From positions 1-17,223 of the forward strand of contig QZKK01000249.1 in the NCBI GenBank assembly GCA_003599475.1: a stretch of DNA of 17,223 nucleotides, given 5' to 3'. The notes under the pieces were generated by a model. The model did no database searches, was not told the DNA's origin, and saw only the letters and a program-made list of their open reading frames with translations. The stretch comes from Desulfobacteraceae bacterium (GTDB lineage: Bacteria; Desulfobacterota; Desulfobacteria; Desulfobacterales; SURF-15). Numbering within the stretch: position 1 is the first letter of the stretch; each line of letters opens with the position of its first letter. The translations under genes and the position numbers were made by a program. Below are positions 14,354-17,223 of the stretch, one piece after another.

Positions 14354-15277
14354 ATGGTCGTTTTCTTTCAAAACCTGGTCAACGCATTGCAGTGGGGCAG
14401 CTTCTACGCCCTGATCGCACTGGGCTACTCCATGGTCTACAGCATCCTGATGCTGTTTAACTTTGCCCATGGCGATATTTTCATGGTGGGAGCCTACATC
14501 GGATTCGGTGTGGCCAGCGCGCTGGTTGCGCTGAAAGCGTCCGGCTTCATGGTGCTTCCCAACTGGCTGCTTCTGGTCTCGACCCTCCTGATTTCGATGT
14601 TTCTAACCTCCTTTATCGGAATGGCCGTGGAGCGGATCGGCTATCGGCCCCTGCGCAATGCCCCGCGAGCATCCGCCGCGATCACCGGACTGATGATCGG
14701 CATCATCCTGGAAACCGGAAACCTCGCGCTGCTCGGGGCTCAACGGGTCCGCTTCCCCACATTACTCGAAGTCCAGGCATACGATCTGGGGGGAGTTTTT
14801 GTCACCAATATCAAAATCATGATCGTGGTCGTATCGTTGGGTCTCTCTCTTGCGCTGCATCAGTTCATCCGCCGCACCCGTTGGGGGATGGCCATGCGAG
14901 CCATGGCTTTTGATTACGCCGTGGTTCCGCTGATGGGCGTGCCGCTGAACAGGATCGCGGCGCTCACTTTCGCCCTGGGGTCCGCACTGGCCGCTGCGGC
15001 CGGTATTCTCTTCGGGATGGCTTATCCCGTATTGGACCCCTATATGGGAATCCTGGTGGGCTGGAAGGCCTTTGTTGCCGCGATTCTGGGGGGGCGAGGC
15101 TCGATGCTGGGGGCCGCCCTGGCCGGTTTCATGATGGGGTTCATCGAAATCTTTGTGGCCATGATTTTTCCATCCACCCTGAGGGATCTGATCGCCTATT
15201 CGATTATCCTGCTGATCCTGGTGTTCAGGCCTCATGGGTTGTTCGGGCAGCCTTACAGTGCAAGGTTGAGGTTGTAG
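14354..15277 (+). CDS. livH: ABC transporter permease, LivH type
   Basis: A 307-residue inner-membrane protein with about eight hydrophobic segments. The start region MVVFFQNLVNALQWGSFYAL, then IALGYSMVYSILMLFNFAHGD (the conserved NFAHGD), is typical of LivH. The cytoplasmic coupling loop reads RRTRWGMAMRAMAFDYAVVP and LMGVPLNRI. The C-terminal half contains ILGGRGSMLGAALAGFMMGF. It forms the channel with LivM and is driven by LivG/LivF. Start choice: GTG 14351 and ATG 14354 are adjacent; ATG is favoured because the GGGGG stretch (14342-14346) is then 7 bases away. It is the first gene after the structured livK-livH gap; livM begins 58 bases downstream. Confidence 0.92.
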   Translation: MVVFFQNLVNALQWGSFYALIALGYSMVYSILMLFNFAHGDIFMVGAYIGFGVASALVALKASGFMVLPNWLLLVSTLLISMFLTSFIGMAVERIGYRPLRNAPRASAAITGLMIGIILETGNLALLGAQRVRFPTLLEVQAYDLGGVFVTNIKIMIVVVSLGLSLALHQFIRRTRWGMAMRAMAFDYAVVPLMGVPLNRIAALTFALGSALAAAAGILFGMAYPVLDPYMGILVGWKAFVAAILGGRGSMLGAALAGFMMGFIEIFVAMIFPSTLRDLIAYSIILLILVFRPHGLFGQPYSARLRL

Positions 15278-15324
15278 GTTGATCGCACAGGAATTTTCAT
15301 TTCTCGCGCAGAGTCGCAGAGAAT

Positions 15325-15329
15325 AAGGA
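15325..15329 (+). promoter_or_regulatory. Shine-Dalgarno site deciding the livM start
   Basis: AAGGA lies 6 bases before ATG 15336. The in-frame TTG at 15330 directly follows the site and is too close to be used. Confidence 0.7.
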
Positions 15330-15335
15330 TTGAAA

Positions 15336-16682
15336 ATGGAGGCTGCGGGCAGACCTGTTGATTCTCCCGTTCACAAGCGGCGGACGACCGGGGTCATGGC
15401 GCTATTTGAGGGAATCCCGCTGCTTGGCTGGCTGCTGGGTGTGCTGGCCGCCGCGCTTTTGGAGTACTTCTTCGGCACAGAGCTGGCGCGCGCCCTTGGC
15501 ATGCGCAAGATTCCAGTCCTGTTCGGCCTTATGATCATCCTGCGAAAACCGGCCCTTTTCCCCGCCGCATTCGTCTATGTACTGCTGATCTACCTTGTGC
15601 CTGTGGCCGTGGTGGCACGTCTCAGCGCAGCTCCCTTCAATCGGATGGCGGAGAAGCTTCTGCGGCTTCCCATGATCGTTTCGGTGCTGATCCACCTTGG
15701 ATTGCTCTATTGGGCTCTTTCTCTCTGGGCCGGGATGAGCGATTACCGCATCCTGGTGGTCAAGCTGACTCTCATTGCGATTCTGATCACGCTCAGCCTC
15801 AACGTCGTCAACGGATACATGGGGGAGTTCTCCTGTTCGCACCCCGGGTTCATCGCATTGGGCGCTTACGCCGCATCCGTTTTCACCGTAGGGTTGTTTG
15901 TCAACGATCGGCTGTTTGGAGATGCGCTGCTGCCGGCCGCACTGGGACCCTTTTTCTTCCCGGTAGCCCTTATCTGCGGAGGGCTCCTGGCTGCCGCAGG
16001 TGCGCTGTTTGTGGCGATTCCCTCTTTCCGGACCCGTGGAGACTACCTGGCCATCATCTCCCTGGCATTTATGTTCATCGTCAAAAGCCTGATCGAAAAC
16101 CTGGAAGTGGTCGGCGGTCCGCGCGGACTGGGCAGCCAGCCGGATTGGGCCGGGCTGCCGACGGTTTTTGTATGGACGGCCGCAGGTGTTTGGATCATCA
16201 ACAATTTCGTTCGCTCGACCGTCGGAAAGGCCTTGAATGCGGTGCGGGACGACGAGATAGCCGCCGACGCCATGAGTGTCAATACCCGCCGCACCAAGTT
16301 CGTGGCCTTTCTTTTTGCGGCCTTCTGGGCCGGCGTGGCCGGGGGGCTTTACGCCCATGTCGTCCGCTATGTCAACCCGGGCACCTTCGGCATCCAGCAG
16401 TTGGCTGAAGTCCTGGCCATGGTCTACTTCGGGGGGCTCAATTCCGTTTACGGATCCATCGTGGGAGCTGTCAGCATCAACCTGCTCAGCGAGGCCCTTC
16501 GTCCCCTCGAGCTGTTCAAATGGATCATCATTCCGCTGCTTTTGATCCTGGTGATGATTTTCCGGCCGACGGGGCTGGTTGCATTCAAAGAATTCGATAT
16601 CGAGAAGCTGATCCAACCGAAACGTAAACCAGGGCCGAAACGTAAACCGGGGCCGAAACGCAAACCGCGGATCGAGGTGTAG
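15336..16682 (+). CDS. livM: ABC transporter permease, LivM type, with basic repeat tail
   Basis: A 448-residue inner-membrane protein with about ten hydrophobic segments. The first part (20-135) carries extra membrane segments; the conserved LivM core begins near 140 with LSLNVVNGYMGEFSCSHPGF and IALGAYAASVF. Coupling-loop motifs follow: VGKALNAVRDDEIAADAMSV (297-316) and YFGGLNSVYGSIVGAVSINL (364-383). After the last membrane segment (397-410) a tail ends in three tandem PKRKPG/R hexapeptides (429-446), encoded by three 18-base repeats. That tail is not a standard LivM feature. It should face the cytoplasm, near the ATPase subunits. livG starts one base after its TAG, so translation is closely coupled. 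It is about 20-150 residues longer than many LivM proteins, mostly at the N-terminus. Confidence 0.92.
   Translation: MEAAGRPVDSPVHKRRTTGVMALFEGIPLLGWLLGVLAAALLEYFFGTELARALGMRKIPVLFGLMIILRKPALFPAAFVYVLLIYLVPVAVVARLSAAPFNRMAEKLLRLPMIVSVLIHLGLLYWALSLWAGMSDYRILVVKLTLIAILITLSLNVVNGYMGEFSCSHPGFIALGAYAASVFTVGLFVNDRLFGDALLPAALGPFFFPVALICGGLLAAAGALFVAIPSFRTRGDYLAIISLAFMFIVKSLIENLEVVGGPRGLGSQPDWAGLPTVFVWTAAGVWIINNFVRSTVGKALNAVRDDEIAADAMSVNTRRTKFVAFLFAAFWAGVAGGLYAHVVRYVNPGTFGIQQLAEVLAMVYFGGLNSVYGSIVGAVSINLLSEALRPLELFKWIIIPLLLILVMIFRPTGLVAFKEFDIEKLIQPKRKPGPKRKPGPKRKPRIEV
16617..16670 (+). repeat. Three in-frame 18-bp tandem repeats at the livM 3' end
   Basis: Units at 16617-16634, 16635-16652 and 16653-16670 are CCGAAACGTAAACCAGGG and close variants (one change in the second, two to three in the third). 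Each encodes PKRKPG or PKRKPR. The near identity at DNA level suggests recent expansion. Confidence 0.92.
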
Positions 16683-16683
16683 C

Positions 16684-17223
16684 ATGCCGCTGCTGCAGGT
16701 TGAGCATTTGACACACTTTTTCGGTGGCCTGCGGGCTGTAAAAGACTACAATCTGGCCATCCGTGCAGGGGAGGTGCACGGGCTGATCGGCCCAAACGGC
16801 GCCGGTAAAACCACTGTCTTCAATCTGATCACGGGGATGTACCGGCCTAGTGAGGGCCGGATCCTGCTGGAGGGGGCTTTGCTGAACGGGCTTGCCCCCC
16901 ACGAGATCGCCCACAAAGGGATCGGGAGGACCTTTCAGAACATGCGGCTGTGGCGCCACATGACGGTTCTGGAACACGTCAAGCTCGCGCACTATTCCAG
17001 AATCGAATACGGTCTTGCCGGAGCCTTCTTCGATACCCCCCGGCGCCGGATGGCGGAGGCCCGGATCGAAGGACAGGCTCTCCATCTGCTGAATATGATG
17101 GGAATCGAACATCTGGCCGGACAGATCGTGATCAACCTGCCATATGGTGCGCAGAGGCGGGTGGAAATGGCCAGGGCCCCCAACTCGACGGTCTCGTCGT
17201 CGATGGGCTTTTGCTCGACGCAA
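16684..17223 (+). CDS. livG: ABC transporter ATP-binding protein, LivG type, partial (3' end outside window)
   Basis: The first 180 codons of an ATPase subunit, open to the window edge. Landmarks are LTHFFGGLRAVKDYNLAIRA, Walker A GPNGAGKTT (36-44), IGRTFQNMRLW with the Q-loop Q85, and the signature region LPYGAQRRVEMARA (152-165). The insertion between Q-loop and signature (about 100-150) is typical of LivG rather than LivF. The family should continue with a leucine-rich Walker B (LLLLDEP) right after ARA. Instead, residues 166-180 read PNSTVSSSMGFCSTQ, with no Walker B, in a TCG/CGA-rich stretch. The break is at 17179, 45 bases before the window end. It could be a sequencing or assembly artefact at a contig end, a frameshift, or a real rearrangement. 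The start ATG is one base after the livM stop. Confidence 0.85.
   Translation, partial: MPLLQVEHLTHFFGGLRAVKDYNLAIRAGEVHGLIGPNGAGKTTVFNLITGMYRPSEGRILLEGALLNGLAPHEIAHKGIGRTFQNMRLWRHMTVLEHVKLAHYSRIEYGLAGAFFDTPRRRMAEARIEGQALHLLNMMGIEHLAGQIVINLPYGAQRRVEMARAPNSTVSSSMGFCSTQ

Noticed and set aside
15297..15325. CGCAGAG-type repeat before livM (CGCGCAGAGTCGCAGAG)
   Set aside because: Only two imperfect units are present; too short to call a repeat element from this window alone.
15402..16685. A 427-codon open frame on the minus strand opposite livM
   Set aside because: Its product is rich in H, Q, D, R and P, with no recognisable domain. That is what the antisense of a hydrophobic GC-rich membrane protein gives, and livM on the plus strand is certain.

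Overview
The window reads as an ordinary chromosomal stretch of a Gram-negative, anaerobe-like bacterium. Most likely it belongs to the Desulfobacterota (former Deltaproteobacteria). That is inferred from gene content (LeuC/LeuD of the archaeal/deltaproteobacterial type, a liv-type amino-acid importer, a valS gene preceded by an acidic coiled-coil protein), from the moderate-to-high GC codon use, and from intergenic tandem short repeats. The exact lineage cannot be fixed from the sequence alone.

Layout. 1-857 (minus strand): a tRNA-Phe gene cut by the window edge, with its own promoter, and rsmE (16S rRNA methyltransferase) upstream of it. 1026-4412 (plus): a small acidic protein with a C-terminal helical domain, whose overall plan recalls polar scaffold proteins such as PopZ; then an intrinsic terminator; then valS. 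4413-4631: an intergenic mosaic of octamer and heptamer tandem repeats in inverted arrangement. 4632-6443 (plus): nadC, closely followed by a rhomboid protease fused to a DnaJ-type substrate-binding domain. 6500-8803 (minus): a compact three-gene operon made of a response regulator/diguanylate cyclase, a GNAT acetyltransferase and a DUF2156 (lysylphosphatidylglycerol-synthase-like) protein. 8927-10732 (plus): lepA, possibly read from a leaderless mRNA. 10831-12807 and on to 12813 (plus): leuC and leuD, the two subunits of 3-isopropylmalate dehydratase, separated by a second repeat element with long inverted arms. 12940-17223 (plus): livK, livH, livM and the start of livG, a branched-chain-type amino-acid ABC importer. 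The window ends inside livG, and the last ~45 bases do not continue the family sequence.

How the genes work together. The right half links leucine biosynthesis (LeuCD) with a high-affinity amino-acid importer (LivKHMG). The left half is translation and cofactor housekeeping (tRNA-Phe, RsmE, ValS, NadC, LepA). The minus-strand operon in the middle is the most signalling-like unit: a c-di-GMP-producing response regulator translated with two acyl- or aminoacyl-transferase-type enzymes.

I found no clearly new multi-gene defence or mobile system. The items most worth a second look are the rhomboid-DnaJ fusion, the PopZ-like acidic protein, the two composite repeat elements, the DGC-GNAT-DUF2156 operon, the basic minisatellite tail of LivM, and the abnormal end of livG.
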